DNA from: Capsicum annuum
Taxonomy: Eukaryota; Streptophyta; Magnoliopsida; Solanales; Solanaceae
Reading direction: 5' to 3'
NCBI RefSeq assembly: GCF_002878395.1
Contig: NC_061120.1
Location: 92,173,349-92,237,348 of the forward strand
Length of the DNA: 64,000 nt
In this document: positions 1 to 11,869 of the stretch, piece by piece
How positions within the stretch are numbered: position 1 is the first letter of the stretch
Layout of the letters: each line of letters opens with the position of its first letter
Translations under genes and position numbers: made by a program
Notes under the pieces: model-generated
What the model was told of the DNA's origin: nothing
The model's input: the letters and a program-made list of their open reading frames with translations, nothing else
Database searches by the model: none

Positions 1-183
1 TTGTATGGTTCTTCTGAGTTGGTTGATAATTTGAGCGAGAATGTTTGTTCTAGGGTTTGCAAATTGATTTGTGGAAATATATGGGGAGACTATTGTGGGA
101 GCTTTGAGGGCTGCAATGATTGTTTCTGGGGGCGGGGGTGGACGGGGAGGGGGAGGGGGGCTTTAATTTTTAAGAATATTTAA
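1..183 (+). other. Short open stretch, function unknown
   Basis: An open frame of 60 codons runs in from the window edge. It is rich in Gly and Cys, mainly because it crosses a run of guanines at 128-160. I recognise no domain. It may be the end of a gene or element lying outside the window, or chance. Confidence 0.2.
128..160 (+). repeat. G-run tract, possible G-quadruplex
   Basis: At least five runs of four or more G are separated by one to three bases. This fits the general pattern for a G-quadruplex. No gene is clearly placed next to it. Confidence 0.5.
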
Positions 184-502
184 ATTAGAAAAGCTTTGGG
201 AGGATTTTTTTAAAAAATTATTTTAGTATAAAATTGATCAAAAATTGATCCCCACTCGCACCTTAGGCGCGTGTCTGCACGCGTTTCATCCTAGTCAGCC
301 TTTTTAATGCCACATAGGCTTGATCAACGGTCAAAGGATTTGAAATATTGGTTTTTAGTGAGTTGAAGGCTCCAGATGACAAATATATAAGTAGGAGTGT
401 CCACATTACAAAACAGACATAGTAGAAGGGTCCAGAAGAGCATTTTGCCTTTTTTTAATTGTATTACAAGGTAACTTCTCAATTATGGGACTATTGAATC
501 AT
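184..502. other. Non-coding, no gene seen
   Basis: AT-rich sequence with no convincing exon. It lies on the internal side of the primer-binding site at 503-516, so it may be the leader of a truncated minus-strand LTR retrotransposon. Confidence 0.35.
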
Positions 503-516
503 TGGCTCTGATACCA
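503..516 (-). other. Primer-binding site of an LTR retrotransposon
   Basis: Fourteen bases read TGGTATCAGAGCCA on the minus strand. This is the standard plant primer-binding site complementary to the 3' end of initiator tRNA-Met. It directly abuts TGTGAGAAAT at 517, as expected at a 5' LTR junction. Confidence 0.75.
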
Positions 517-773
517 TGTGAGAAATATCGGGGAAACATATTATTGAATTGTTGTATCTACATTATTATATTGAGGCTCTATTTATAGATACTATATTAA
601 ACTCTTTTTCCAACTAGGACACTACAATTCAATCCTTTTTCAAGTAGAATTCTATATATTATTCTTGTTCCTACTCTTATTCTAACAAATATTGGCTTTA
701 AGTCCTTTGATATTACAAGGTGGTCTTCCAATAATGGTAAATGGCTCGATAAAGGAGTAGGAATATGATGAGA
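517..773 (-). mobile_element. LTR fragment of a minus-strand LTR element
   Basis: The sequence starts with TG right after the primer-binding site at 503-516, so it is read as the 5' LTR of a minus-strand element, probably Copia. The outer end is unclear because a hAT-like element was inserted at 774-1,485; the LTR may continue beyond 1,486. No gag or pol remains. Confidence 0.5.
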
Positions 774-1485
774 CACTTGACTAGGGGTGTGCAAAAATTG
801 AACCGACCGATAAACCGAACCGATAAAAATGTTATTGCGTTATTGGTATTGGGTTATTGGGTTAATGGTTTTTTATTCGTTTTATAAAAAAAATTATTGG
901 GTAAACGGTTCGATTTTGGTTTTAGCTTATTAGATGATCGGTTAAATCGATAACCCAATAAGGATACACTAAGTTATTGTTTTACTCCTATTTGTGTTAT
1001 ATATATATAAATATTTATATTACTAATACATATATACACACACACACACTACTTATTCACAATTCATAGATTCACAAAGTATTAACCTATTCAAGACAAC
1101 AAAGGCACAATACAAAGCTCGGGTATTGTCGTATTGGAAAGCTTAAAGCATTTAGTAGCTTCCAACAATTAGGATTCAGTTTTTTTCCGAACTGAAATTC
1201 AGTTCAAGTTTGAAGATTCTTGTAAACTAAAACGCATTGCGTATGATTTTGGCAACACTAAGATTTCATTTTTTTATTTTAGTTGTTACTATTTTTATTT
1301 TTTGAGTATTTTCTTATTGGTTAAACCGAACCGTTAAGCACCAAAAATTGATAAACCGAAAACCGATAATAAAATATCTTATTGGTTGGTTGGTTATTGA
1401 TTTTGTATATTTGAAAACCGAAAACCGATAAACCGAACCATGACACATAAAACCGAACCGACCGATGTACACCCCTACACTTGAC
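774..1485. mobile_element. hAT-like non-autonomous element (copy 1) with target duplication
   Basis: The element spans 782-1,477 (696 bp) between perfect 8-bp direct repeats CACTTGAC at 774-781 and 1,478-1,485. Its ends are TAGGGGTGT and ACACCCCTA. An 8-bp duplication with short inverted ends is the hAT signature. Just inside both ends, AACCGAAC/AACCGATA words are repeated many times; such subterminal words are typical transposase binding sites (inference). No transposase is encoded. Confidence 0.85.
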
Positions 1486-1688
1486 GCCAAGTAAAAAGAC
1501 TATGGAATGAGTCTGTGTTGCTCTTAGAGATGTTTCAACTGATCAAAAGAACATAACAATGAGATGGAGACTACGGATAGACTTGTGGAATACTGATAAC
1601 GCTCAATTGTACCCTCATAAAAGAGTAAAGCGGACTTTCACAATAATTATTGAAAGTATCTCCGAGTTGAATTCCAATGGGAATAATT

Positions 1689-1930
1689 ATATGAGGTTGG
1701 TAAGACTTGGTTTGTAGATTTATCGTACCATAGTGCCAATTATTTTTTAAGGCAGTTTTAGTTACGAATGATAAAAGCTAAGGATTATAAACTAACAAGA
1801 TGTAATCTATATGAGGTTGGTAAGACTTGGTTTGTTGATTTATGCATAACATAGCGCCAATTATTTTTTAAGGCGGTTTTAGTTACGAATTATGAAAGCT
1901 AAGGATTATAAACTACCAAGATGTAATCAC
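1689..1930. repeat. Tandem duplication, 120-bp unit
   Basis: Two head-to-tail copies start at about 1,689 and 1,809, each beginning TATGAGGTTGGTAAGACTTG. They differ at scattered sites, so the duplication is not recent. No coding potential is seen. Confidence 0.85.
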
Positions 1931-3100
1931 TAATCAATATGAAAGAAACCTACGGTTCCACCGCCTCTATGTATTCATTCAACTTCACTGACTCGTATGG
2001 ATTAGTTATTAGCAACTAAGTTATGTTGTTCATACCACATAGACATACTTTTAATTAACTCGTATTCCTATTATTTAACATGAAAGAGTAACTATTCTAC
2101 AAATCCTCGGGAAGCTATACTGCTATAGTATTCCTAGCGATAACACTCCAAGTCCTTGGGCAATCTAGCCAACTTACTAATTGAATTAAACCTTGGATAC
2201 AATTTTTTTCCAAGATAGATTGGAAGGAAACAACCAAGAGCATGTAGTCCCCCGACTATTACGGTTAAATAAGGATTCAATTAGAATAATTAAAATGCAA
2301 CACTTTATATCACAAACGAATCAAGAATTTAAACGAATAACATAGATTTGACTTAAACCTAAATAGGTGTTTAGCCGCTCATCCTTAGATCAACACAAAC
2401 GAATAAATAAGAACCCATCATGTTAACCATGTCATAGAGGGAAAAAGTTTAGAAATCACATACAAGTCTGAGTTCCTCAGGACATATGTTGCTTTTCTCC
2501 ACAATATTCTATAAGTGTTGCTCTAGAGTTTTCCCGAACAAAAGGTAACAACGTGGAGCTACGTATAAATATTTATTCAGTTGATTAAAACTCAAGCTTT
2601 CCAGGCAAGAACACTCTTGGCCGCCTAGTAGTGTGGCTCACACAAGTCTTTTGTGGGATCGCCGACAAGGTCACACAGCCCCTATGTGAGGTGGCAGAGA
2701 GACCTATATGGATCACACAGGGCTTCTGTGGGGTTGTACAAGGTCGCACAGCCTCACTTATACTTCGACAAGTTTTGGGACTTTTTCTCAACGTACTCTG
2801 GGGCATCGCATAAGTGTCTACTGGACATAGATCTCTGACATGCTACACCCTTGACAAAAATTGTCTTTGAGCTTAATTTCACCATTTTATCTATTTTCAT
2901 CATCTTTAGCTTCGACAACATCTATTGACCCACAAACTTGAAATATGACGAATTTGATAATATTAAGCACAAAACACACTAAAAGAGCTACAAATGCATA
3001 AATGACGTTGAATAAGTGCTAAAATTACAACTTACCAAATACTTTTGCTCTAGAAAGTATAATACACATAAAAAAACACCAGCCTACTATCCTTGCAGAA
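1931..3100. other. Non-coding repeat-like region
   Basis: No gene is seen. Between 2,600 and 2,830 the words TCACACAG/TCGCACAG and GTGTGGCTCACAC recur in both orientations, resembling the word-rich stretches found in some Solanaceae Gypsy LTRs. I treat it as LTR-derived filler without a defined boundary. Confidence 0.35.
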
Positions 3101-3141
3101 GAACACTCGTTCAGTCATTATTATCCCGAAAACAATCTTAA

Positions 3142-3780
3142 ATGTTGGATGGAGAGATATCACATTTAAGATTGGAAGTTACATTAGAGTATCGTAAACC
3201 CCCAGAGTCTCTGAAGGAAACCACCAGTATGCCACAGTGGTACAAGAGAGCAAATATTGTAGTCAAAATACCAAATGGATTGAAGAAAGATGGTCTACTG
3301 CTAAGATACATCAGTGGGCATTTCGAGGAAGAATTAAAAGAGCAACTTACTCGTGCAGACATGCAAAGATGGACCTCCACTTCTTTGAAGTATTTGGGAT
3401 AAATATATATGAGATGGCTAGCATTTTATTTCTTTTCAAATTTCCCAATCAGAATATGGATGAGCAAATTTTGTAAGGTGAGTAGAAAAGGAAGAAATAC
3501 TGTTTCTTTCTCGAGTGGTGGAGCCCTATAATGGGATGTCTCCAACTTAACCTCAGTAGAATCCACTTGGATCAGTGCAATGGGTATTCCTCTTCATTTA
3601 TGGTCACAAAAGGGTTGCAAGGAAATATACTTTTGTGGTGGCTGGAAAGCCACAAAAGAAGAAACAAATCTTCAAACCACCTCAAGTAGGAGTATTGAAG
3701 CAATGGGTGATGGTAGTGTGGCTCCCAATGAGACAGTTATGGAAAAATAAGGAGTCAATACTTCATCCTGATATGAGTTG
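3142..3780 (+). pseudogene. LINE ORF1 relic (DUF4283-type)
   Basis: Conceptual translation in shifting frames gives the series GINIYEMASILFLFKFP, then an EWW-like segment, then TWISAMGIPLHLWSQKG and a CGGW motif. This order is characteristic of the DUF4283 domain of plant LINE ORF1 proteins, which bind RNA. The frame changes near 3,395 and again near 3,480, and there are stops, so no functional protein can be made. The 86-codon open piece at 3,142-3,402 corresponds to the N-terminal part of the domain. Confidence 0.75.
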
Positions 3781-4044
3781 AGAGGCAAACTCAGACAGTC
3801 ATAGAAAGAGAAAAGGAATCAACTACTTTATCCCAATATGTGTTGAAAGGCAAACTCAATGCAAGCTCAGGACAGACAAGATGACAACTCTAGGGAGAAA
3901 CATCAGAGAAATTGCTGGGTTGAAGATGGTAAAGATCCAGCGGACAATGGCAATTTATGATAAAGAAAAGGTACAAAAACACCTTTTATTGTTTTTTGTT
4001 ATTATATGGTGTTTCTTATACTAATGTCACTTTTTTCTGGACTG

Positions 4045-4155
4045 CTTTGGACTGTTCTTCCTAGAGTTGAGGGTCTACTAGATACAACCTCTCTACCTCT
4101 AAGGAAGGGGTAAGGTATCGTACACTCTACCCTTCCCAAATCCCACTATGTGGGA
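4045..4155 (+). repeat. SINE/RTE 3'-tail fragment
   Basis: The block reads GAGGGTCTACTAGATACAAC, then CTCTCTACCTC, then a run ending TGGGACTACACTGGGTAT. The same tail, in reverse complement, ends the RTE LINE at 42,995-43,115 and forms the fragment at 38,769-38,891. It lacks coding sequence. Confidence 0.65.
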
Positions 4156-4740
4156 CTACACTGGGTATATTATGCTTACATAATTATTCAGCTCAATTGA
4201 GACAAGCTGAATCGATCAAAATCTAGCTGAGCTGAACTTTGTCCAAGACCGAGCTAAATCAAGTTGAGCTTTGATTGAATCTGAGCTGAGAGAATCTAGA
4301 GTCGGCACGACTCCGCACCCAGCCTAGCAGCAGCTATGTTGAATGAAAAGGGGTTAACAGTGTCAGTAGTAGTTCGCAAGCACAACAGTCTACATCCTGA
4401 GTCGTTGTCCACAAAAGTTGTGATGAAATCGACTCCTTGAGGCACTGAATCGAATGAAACCACATGTAGGTCGTCTTAGAATTTTTGATAGCATATTTTT
4501 TATAAAGTTAATGTTATGCTCATAATCATACCCAAAAAAGAAGCTGAAAAAAGAGAAGCTGCTTTCATGTTAAGTTGTTAACTACAGTTCTGTGATACTA
4601 AAGGTATTCCTTGCTTAATGTCGATACTAGAAAACCTGTTGTAAACAAAGGTGTCATTTTTCATGAGGTGATAATTGGAATTTGATGTGAAGTGCAGATC
4701 ATGCCATATGTACAACCAAGGAAGCAAAAGTTGAAGTAAC
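4156..4740. other. Non-coding filler inside the LINE gap
   Basis: No gene seen. A stretch at 4,185-4,290 repeats GAGCTGA/CAAGCTGA-like words. The boundary with the Copia relic that follows is not clear. Confidence 0.3.
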
Positions 4741-6305
4741 AGCATTATGTCCTTCAACTTCAAATATCAATCCAGTTGAAGAACCAACAACAGATTCAAC
4801 CTCTCCTCCAAGAAAAACAAGAGAACTTTATAACAATTAAACCAGAAACGTGGCAGAAGTAGTGAACAAAGAAGCCTAACTAAAGGCAATGCAAAGGTAT
4901 ACACTTGATTGACCAAAACAAAACATCGAGCTGGTTTATCTACCTCAAGGAAGAGATATGAGTGTGCTATGATGGATCTACAAAATATAGTTAGATTAAA
5001 ATAACTCCTTGCACATAATGAAGCAAGGAGGAAATATCACGGAAAATGTGGTGCATTGTTATTGACTTTTTTCAGCTATTGCAGCTGAACAAAGATTGGT
5101 TTGGAAGTCAGGATGACATGAAAAGTTCTAAAATTTTATTTGCACTTGGATGAGGAATATTTTCTTGGCTACAAAAAAAAAAAAGTTGTTGTTCAATCAT
5201 TCTCTAAAGCAAAATATATTATTGTATCAAAAACTCCATGAGTTATTTGGCTCAAGGATTACATAAAGATGTTGGGTATAAACAATGGAGGAAGTGGTAT
5301 CCATGGTGTTGGAGCCCACATCGATGGGTTAAAGAGTCCTTGGTCTCCTTATATAATCTTAGGCAATTCTCCCCTCATGAGCTAGCTTTTGAGGTTGAGT
5401 TAGGCCCAAGGTCCATTGCTTTATCATGGTATGAGATCAAGGCCCATCTCAATTATTTTATTCACCGATGTTGAATCCCCATATTATATTCTCCGCAATC
5501 CAATTAGCAAGGTCTGAGCGTCTGAGGGAGCATTAAGAGTCTCACATCGGAAAAGGGATGGGTAATTGATCTTTTAATCCTCCCCTCATGAGCTAGCTTT
5601 TAGGGGTGTGAGCTAGGCCCAAGACTTAATTTATCATAGTATCAGAGTCAGACCCACCCAATTCATTGTATTCGATTCCGATGTTGGGCCCCCATCTAAT
5701 ATTGTCCACGCTCCAGATGTTTAGTCCTAGGGGTAGGGGTTGGGGGGTTGGAGTCTCACACCGATGGATTAAAGGGTCCTTAGTCTCTTATATGGTCTTA
5801 GAAAATCCTTTCCTCATGAGCTAGCTTTTGAGGTTGAATTAGGCCCAAGGTCCATTTCTTTTATCACATGGTAAGAACAAATCTAGCACAGTGATGAGTG
5901 GGATCATGACAAAAGAAAGCACATAATCATAAAATATTATTCCATCACAGAAGTATCTGAAAATGGTTTAATTTAACTCAAGCAACTCATAAATTGTTAA
6001 CTGAAATACTAACCAAGGCACTCCCTAAAGAGAAGTTTGACTACCTAAAAATCATGAAAGCAAGCAAATTAAGGTGGATTTCATGAACTTCTTTGAATAG
6101 ACCGAGTCTTCCTCGGTTTTCGATGAAATGAATTTATTCCTACTGTTTCCACAGTGTTAAGGTTCATATACTATTATTACATCATAGAAGTTTCTAAAAA
6201 TGGTTAAATTTAACTCAAGCAATCCACAACTCACAAATTGTTAAGTGACACACTAACCAAGTCACTCCCTGAAAAGAAGTTTGACCACTCTTCTAATCAT
6301 TAAAA
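4740..6305 (+). pseudogene. Copia pol relic (RT start and RNase H)
   Basis: Scattered translation pieces match Copia-type pol: an RT entry segment near 4,870-4,960, then SQDDMKSSKILFALG, GIFSWLQKKKK and VVQSFSKAKYIIVSKTP of RNase H (about 5,110-5,260). It resumes as KHIIIKYYSITEVSENGLI and a decayed LTK..L segment at 5,910-6,065. The RNase H is split by the TRIM at 5,307-5,866. The terminal segment is present twice (5,941-6,066 and 6,178-6,304). Multiple stops and frameshifts show that it is dead. Confidence 0.7.
5302..5871 (+). mobile_element. TRIM retrotransposon (copy 1) with target duplication
   Basis: The element is 5,307-5,866 (560 bp), between perfect 5-bp repeats CATGG at 5,302-5,306 and 5,867-5,871. 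The two LTRs of about 120 bp (5,307-5,426 and 5,746-5,866) begin (TG)TTGGAG and end TTTATCA. Right after the 5' LTR is TGGTATGAGATC, a slightly mutated initiator tRNA-Met primer-binding site. Just before the 3' LTR is a G-rich polypurine tract. No coding capacity is present, as in terminal-repeat retrotransposons in miniature. A third LTR-like unit with its own primer-site-like TAGTATCAGAGTCAG lies at about 5,535-5,650. Confidence 0.85.
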
Positions 6306-7720
6306 CATTTACATGCACGTACAAACAATAATGTAACTATTTCCTGACAAGACACATAACAAACCCAAGAAAAAAGGATCAAAATATCATACCTAGTTTT
6401 ACTGCTATTATCATTGAGACCAAGTCAATCCCAAACGTATTTAAGCAATGTCTTTTACATAGACTGGAGGGGCTCTACCCATGTGGGTTGAGTGATAACT
6501 TTTTTAAACAAAAAAGAAAACTGAGGAGGCATGTGTTGGGCAGTCATGCAATTTGGAGGTTTCCAATCACACTTTGGGCCACCCAGACAAACCCGATAGC
6601 CTTTTGTGGGCCTGATCCTGCACAACTCAACTTCCTCCTCGGATATGGATTAAATGATTCGTGGAAAGAAGGAAAATAAAGAGCTTAGTGCAAAACTGGA
6701 AGGCTAATATCATTTGTTTTTAGAAACAAAGCTAGAAGGAAATGTTCAAGAGATTATCAATCAAATTTGGTAAGGAAGATGGGTGAGATGTACTTGCCTA
6801 GAAACTAGTGAATCGGAGGAGGGATTATAACACAATGGGACTGCAGAGATTGGAAAGGAAAGAGATCATATAGTCTGGATCATACACTCTAACCTATAAA
6901 TTTGAGGCATAATTTCTCCTGTTCCATAACCAGATTCTATGATCCCAACTACAAGCTAGAAAGGAGATCTGTGTAGGAGGAATTAGAAGTTGTAGAGGAC
7001 TCATGATGCCCTTGGGCCGTTTGTCGCGATTTCAATATTTACAGCTATCCTTTTGAAAAGAGGAATTGTCATAGGATGTCCTCAATAATGGTCAAATTTT
7101 CAAACTTTATCGAGGACATAGAGCTCACTGACTTGCAGCTAAAAGGAAGATCATACACCTGATTTAGATGAGACAACCACATAACTTTCTCTAGAATAGA
7201 TGGAATCTTGATCTCTGTACAATGGAATCAACACGTTAGTACCATGAAGCAATCTCTCCAACAAAGGCTGACCTCAGACCATGTTCCAATAGCTCTCCAC
7301 TATGGTTAGATACATTCTAAGCCACACTTCAAATTTGAAAGCTAGTGGTTAAATGTAAAAGGTTTTGTTGACAGAATCAAAAACTGGTGAGCTTCTTTTG
7401 TTTCCTCTAGGAGAACAGACTACATTCTTCCTTATAAACTTAAAAGCTCTCGAAGGCAACCTTAAAGAGTGGAGCAGAAATAAACAGGGGAAATTGAGGG
7501 TTCAAAGCTCTAAATTGTTAAATCAAATGGTTGATTTAGACTATAGAGCTCTGACAGAGGAGGAATCAATTACGAAGGCAGCTATCTCAACAATGAAGAG
7601 ATTGCATGGAGACACAGATTTAGGCCTTTATGGCTTAAAGAAAGAGATAAGAATAGCAAGTTTCTTCACTGGCCCATTAATGCTCACAAACAACCACATT
7701 GATCAATTAATAGTGCAGGG

Positions 7721-7932
7721 AGAGACTATAAAAAAGGGCAGCTCGGTGTACTAAAGATCTCAATATTCCGAGGCGGGGGAGAGGGGGGGTGCTTGACCAT
7801 AAGGGTCTATTGTACATAGATTTACCTTGCATTTCTACTAGAGGCTATTTCCCTTGAACCTATGACCTACTGGTCACGTGGCAACAACTTTACCAATTAC
7901 TCCAAGGCTCCCCTTCTGTAGGGGAGACTATA
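7721..7932 (-). mobile_element. Au SINE, full length, in LINE ORF2
   Basis: The SINE is about 7,731-7,922 on the minus strand. Read on that strand it has a tRNA-like head (GCCTTGGAGTAATTGGTAAA as box A region, GGTCATAGGTTCAAGGG as box B) and the Au body GAAATGCAAGGTAAATC...ACAATAGACCCTTATGG, ending GGGCTGCCCTTTTT-like. It is flanked by ten-base repeats AGAGACTATA (7,721-7,730) and GGAGACTATA (7,923-7,932), one mismatch. The LINE frame resumes directly after it. Confidence 0.85.
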
Positions 7933-8372
7933 GTGGAGCCTGAAAGAATCAAGGGGAAGATCATTTTCCTTCTAAAAGAAACTTTATATAGGATAAAAGA
8001 ACGGAGGCCTTGTGGAAACCTCCATCATTCCCTACAATCTCAGAAATAGAAAAGATGGGTCTGCAAGATAATTTTTATAAATATGAAGTAAATAGCTACG
8101 TGAAGGAAGTTTGCAATAGACAAAGCCCTTGGTTCTGATTGCTACACAATAAGGTTCTTCATAAAGTGCTGGGATGTGTTGAAAAATGATATTATGGAGG
8201 CTTTTAACAATTACTATGCTTAGGGATGTTTAATAAGAGATTTATAGCATTCATTATCAAGAAGACAAGCGCAAAGGAACTAAAAGATGTCAGATCAATA
8301 AGCTTAATAAGAAACTTCTACTAAATGACTTCAACGATGCTAATGGAAAGATTGAAAAGGGTGTTGGATAAA

Positions 8373-8599
8373 TTGTTAGATTTTACCACCCATGGGTGTG
8401 GCCTAATGGTCAATAAAGTGGATTGAGCATCATGAGATCTCAAGTTCAAATTCCAGCAGAGACAAAATATTAGGTGATTTATAAGCCTTGTTGGACAGAG
8501 TTACTTATTGCTGGTGAGAGGTGGCAGGTATCTTGTTTAATTACTCGAGGAGCACAAGTCGGGCCAAACACCACGATTATCAAAAAAAGTTGTTGGATT
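8373..8599 (+). mobile_element. TS SINE in LINE ORF2
   Basis: The SINE is 8,383-8,589. It starts CCATGGGTGTGGCCTAATGG, has a box B CTCAAGTTCAAATTCCAG and a body with GGTGAGAGGTGGCAGGTATC and GGGCCAAACACCACG, and ends in an A-run. This is the Solanaceae TS family. Flanking repeats TTGTTAGATT (8,373-8,382) and TTGTTGGATT (8,590-8,599) differ at one base. The RT reading frame continues on the far side. Confidence 0.85.
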
Positions 8600-8818
8600 C
8601 TCAAAAAATGGCATTCATTATAGGACAAAAAACAATGGACATTGCGTTTTAGCTAATGAAGAAGGAGATTCAAGAGTCTCACAAGAAAAGGCATGGCATC
8701 TTATGTAAACTTGATGTTGAGAAAGCATATGACCATGTCAGCAAGGGTTTTCTTACCCGGAGTCGAAATGTTGAGACAAATGGAATTTAGGGAGAAATAG
8801 ATCAAACGGGCGACGTTT

Positions 8819-9821
8819 GAGAAAATAATCAAAATGGTCATTAATGCATAGGTGTCGTTTTATTTTGGTCCTTAATATACCTCACTTGATTGCAATGGTC
8901 CTTAATGTATGACAAAGGGTGTTCGTTTTGATCCTTTACCCTAAACCTAACAGATTTATCAAAAAATGTGTTAACTTTAACAGTGGGCCCCACGTGTGAA
9001 TAACACATCCACCATTGTTGTCTTCTTTGTTAGCTCCAAAGAAAGAACTCCATGAAATCTAATACCATTTTTTCTAATTTCTTTAACAAAATTCACTTCA
9101 AACTTAATCTTAATTCTGAAATGGAACTAATGCGAACTCCGAAATTAGTAGTGATAACTGAAATTCTTTAGTAGTTCAACAATCAAAATGTAACTTCAAT
9201 TATGATGTCTAACATCTCCCTGAATAATACATGAATGCTATAGACCGAACAAGAACAAAGGAAATAAACTCAGCCAAGAGATGTGGGTATATTCATTCTC
9301 TTCCTTCTAAACCCCACACCCAAAAGAGTTTGGAAAAATGAAGAGAAAACCATAGACAGTTATTTTTTCAACTAATCCAAGAAATAGACAATGGGCAAAA
9401 ATACATGTATTTACATTGCCCTTAATTGGCTCCTTATTTAAAATGAGGTGAAAAGTACACAAGCCAACTAAAATTAAATCGGGTAGTTTGAGAGTTCCAA
9501 TTATTTAGGGAGATCACCTAAAATAATTTAGAAAGAGAAAAATAGTAAATTTTGTCAAAAAAAAGTAGAAAAAATAATGTTAGATTTCATGGAGTTCTTT
9601 CTTTGAAGCTAACAAAGAAGACAAAAATGGTGGATGTGCTATCCAAACGTGCGGCCCACAGTTCAATTTAATATTTTTTTGGACAAATCTGTTAGGTTTT
9701 TGGTTAAAGAACCAAAATGAACACTATTTGTTATACATTAAGGACCATTCAATCAAGTGATAAACATTAAGAACCAAAATATAGTAACACATACATTAAG
9801 GACCCTTTTGATGATTTTCTC
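8819..9821. mobile_element. Mutator-like foldback element in LINE RT
   Basis: Long terminal inverted repeats of about 275 bp (8,819-9,095 and 9,545-9,821) begin GAGAAAATAATCAAAA and end with its near complement. They stay similar through TTGTTAGCTCCAAAGAAAGA. The centre (about 450 bp) is AT-rich with no open frame. Adjacent bases (GCGACGTTT on the left, ATGAAGTTT on the right) are consistent with a decayed 9- to 10-bp duplication, as in Mutator-like elements. Flanking RT motifs belong to the same LINE. Confidence 0.75.
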
Positions 9822-10218
9822 AATGAAGTTTGGACCTCCACTATTAAAATCTCCATCCTCATTAGTTAGGCACTTGAAGGTATTTGTAGTGCTCATAAAA
9901 GGGATAAGATAAGGAGTTCCTTGTCCCCTTTTCTTGCTTATCATAACTATGGAATGGCTAAACAATATGGTCAAGATTGGCAAGTCTAATGGATAGATCC
10001 AAGGATTTGAGATTGCTAGAAGCAGAGAGTGCAGTTTGGAGGTCAGTCACCTCCAACATGCTAGTGACACTTCAATCTTTTGTCATGCAAAAGAAAACAA
10101 TCAAAAGTTTTGGAGTAGTTTTGATACATTTTGAAGGCATCTGAGGTTTATGCATTAACTAGGGTATGAATAGACCTTTTTACTTGTATGACTTATATGT
10201 CTCGTATTTCTCAAAAAA

Positions 10219-10396
10219 GTGATTCGACTGATGGGATTGGTACCTGATATAGAACAATTAGCCCAAATTTTGGGAGGAGAAGTGGGTACTCTACCTATTG
10301 TTTATCTTGGTATGCCTTTGGGAGCAAAATCAAGATCCAAGGAAATTTGGAACTCAATTTTGGAGAAATATGAGAAGTTTCCCGATGGAAATCGCA
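10219..10396 (+). pseudogene. LINE reverse transcriptase piece
   Basis: This open segment carries [13 protein letters not shown], the conserved post-YADD region of plant LINE reverse transcriptases, followed by IWNSILEKYEK. It ends where a MITE was inserted at 10,397. It is part of the larger ORF2 relic rather than a gene. Confidence 0.75.
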
Positions 10397-10639
10397 CTCC
10401 TTCAATTTCAATTTGTTTGGCCTATTTTGACTTGACACAGAGTTTAAGAAAGTAAAGAAGACTTTGAATTTTGTGGTCTTAAATTAGAGATACATCAAAT
10501 GTACCAAAATGTCCTTTAATCTTGTGGTCCTAAACATGTCATGTGAAAAGTTGAAATAAACGAGTTGCTAAAAAAGGAAAGGGTTATTTTCGTAAAATGG
10601 TTTAAAAAGGAAAGTAGGTCAAACAAATTGAAATGGAGG
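10397..10639. mobile_element. MITE with CTCC...GGAG ends in LINE ORF2
   Basis: The ends are inverted copies of about 28 bp: CTCCTTCAATTTCAATTTG on the left, CAAATTGAAATGGAG on the right. The body (GTGGTCTTAAA..., CATGTCATGTGAAAAGTTGA) belongs to a very common Solanaceae MITE. LINE translation resumes beyond it. Flanks AAATCGCA and AAATAGTA may be a decayed target duplication. Class (Stowaway-like or hAT-like) is not settled. Confidence 0.75.
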
Positions 10640-11869
10640 AAATAGTATTTTTCAAAGAGAGGCAGGCTCACCCTGATCAATTTTTTTCTAGATGCCCTAC
10701 CTATCTACCTCCATGATGTCACTTTTTCCTATCCTTATAAGTGTTGTACAAAGGATGGATAAAATGAAAAGATCCTTTCTTTGGCAAGGTAACAAGGATA
10801 AAGAGTTTTTCATTTAGTCAAACGGAAAACTTTAATCAAAAGTAAAAGCCAAGGTTGACTTGCCATGAAAACCTAAAAGATCATAGCAAAGCACAAAAAG
10901 TGAAATGGAGATATTATCAGAAACCCTAAACTCTTTGGGACAATGTACTCGAAATCAAATATGGGGAGCTGGATAATTGGGTATCCAAGGAGGTTAATAC
11001 TCCTTATGGAGTAAGACTGTGGAGATATATTAGATCCTGCTAGCCTTTTCTAGAGTCATTTAGTTGTAAGGTACAAAATGGCAACAAGACATTATTTTGG
11101 AAAGACGATTGGTTGGGCCCCATAAGTTAACAGGATTTGTTTTCCTGATTTATATGTCTTAACTCAGCACCAACAAAGTTCAATGGCAGAAATGTGGACT
11201 CCTTAAGATTGAGACCTGATTTTAGAAGACTAATGAATTATTGGTAGGTAACAAGGCTGATAGAATTTTACAAACATCTAGAAACATTCAAGGGATGCAG
11301 GGTGAAGTGGATTGTTTGTGGTGGAATGGACATAGTTGAGGTATATGCAAGGTGACGGCAAGCTATTAGATTTTGAATCACACTAAGCCACAAATCACTA
11401 ACTGGCCATGGAAGCACATGTGTTAACTTAATATCCCTCACAAAGTAGCTTTCTTCATATGGCGATTAGCAACGGAGGCTGTTTTGACACATGAAAACTT
11501 GATAAGAAAGGAATATCCCTATGTTCAAGTCGTTACCTATGCGGGAATGATGCTAAGACAGTCAGTCACAAACCAGCTCTAGAAGAATCTATCTTAGAAA
11601 CATTTGACGGACAATGCCTAGTAGGATTGTTGATACTCTTTTTAGCTGGGAGGAAGCTGAAGTTGATGCATGAGACAAAAATAGATGGAGGATTATCCCA
11701 GCATGTATATGGTGGAACATTTGGAGAGAAGGAAATGCCAGATGTTATGATGATAAAAGTAAGAAGTAACACAATACAGAAGATTAAGCTAAACTTCATT
11801 TTGTTATTTTGTTTTTGGTGTATAAAGATTTATTTGAGGATGCAAAAACAAGCCTAGAAGTTTTGGATT

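Noticed and set aside
5238..5474. A 78-codon plus-strand gene
   Set aside because: It spans a Copia relic and the 5' LTR of a TRIM.
7775..7925. A tRNA gene on the minus strand
   Set aside because: The A and B boxes belong to the head of an Au SINE with target duplications.
8383..8460. A tRNA gene on the plus strand
   Set aside because: It is the head of a TS SINE inside a LINE.
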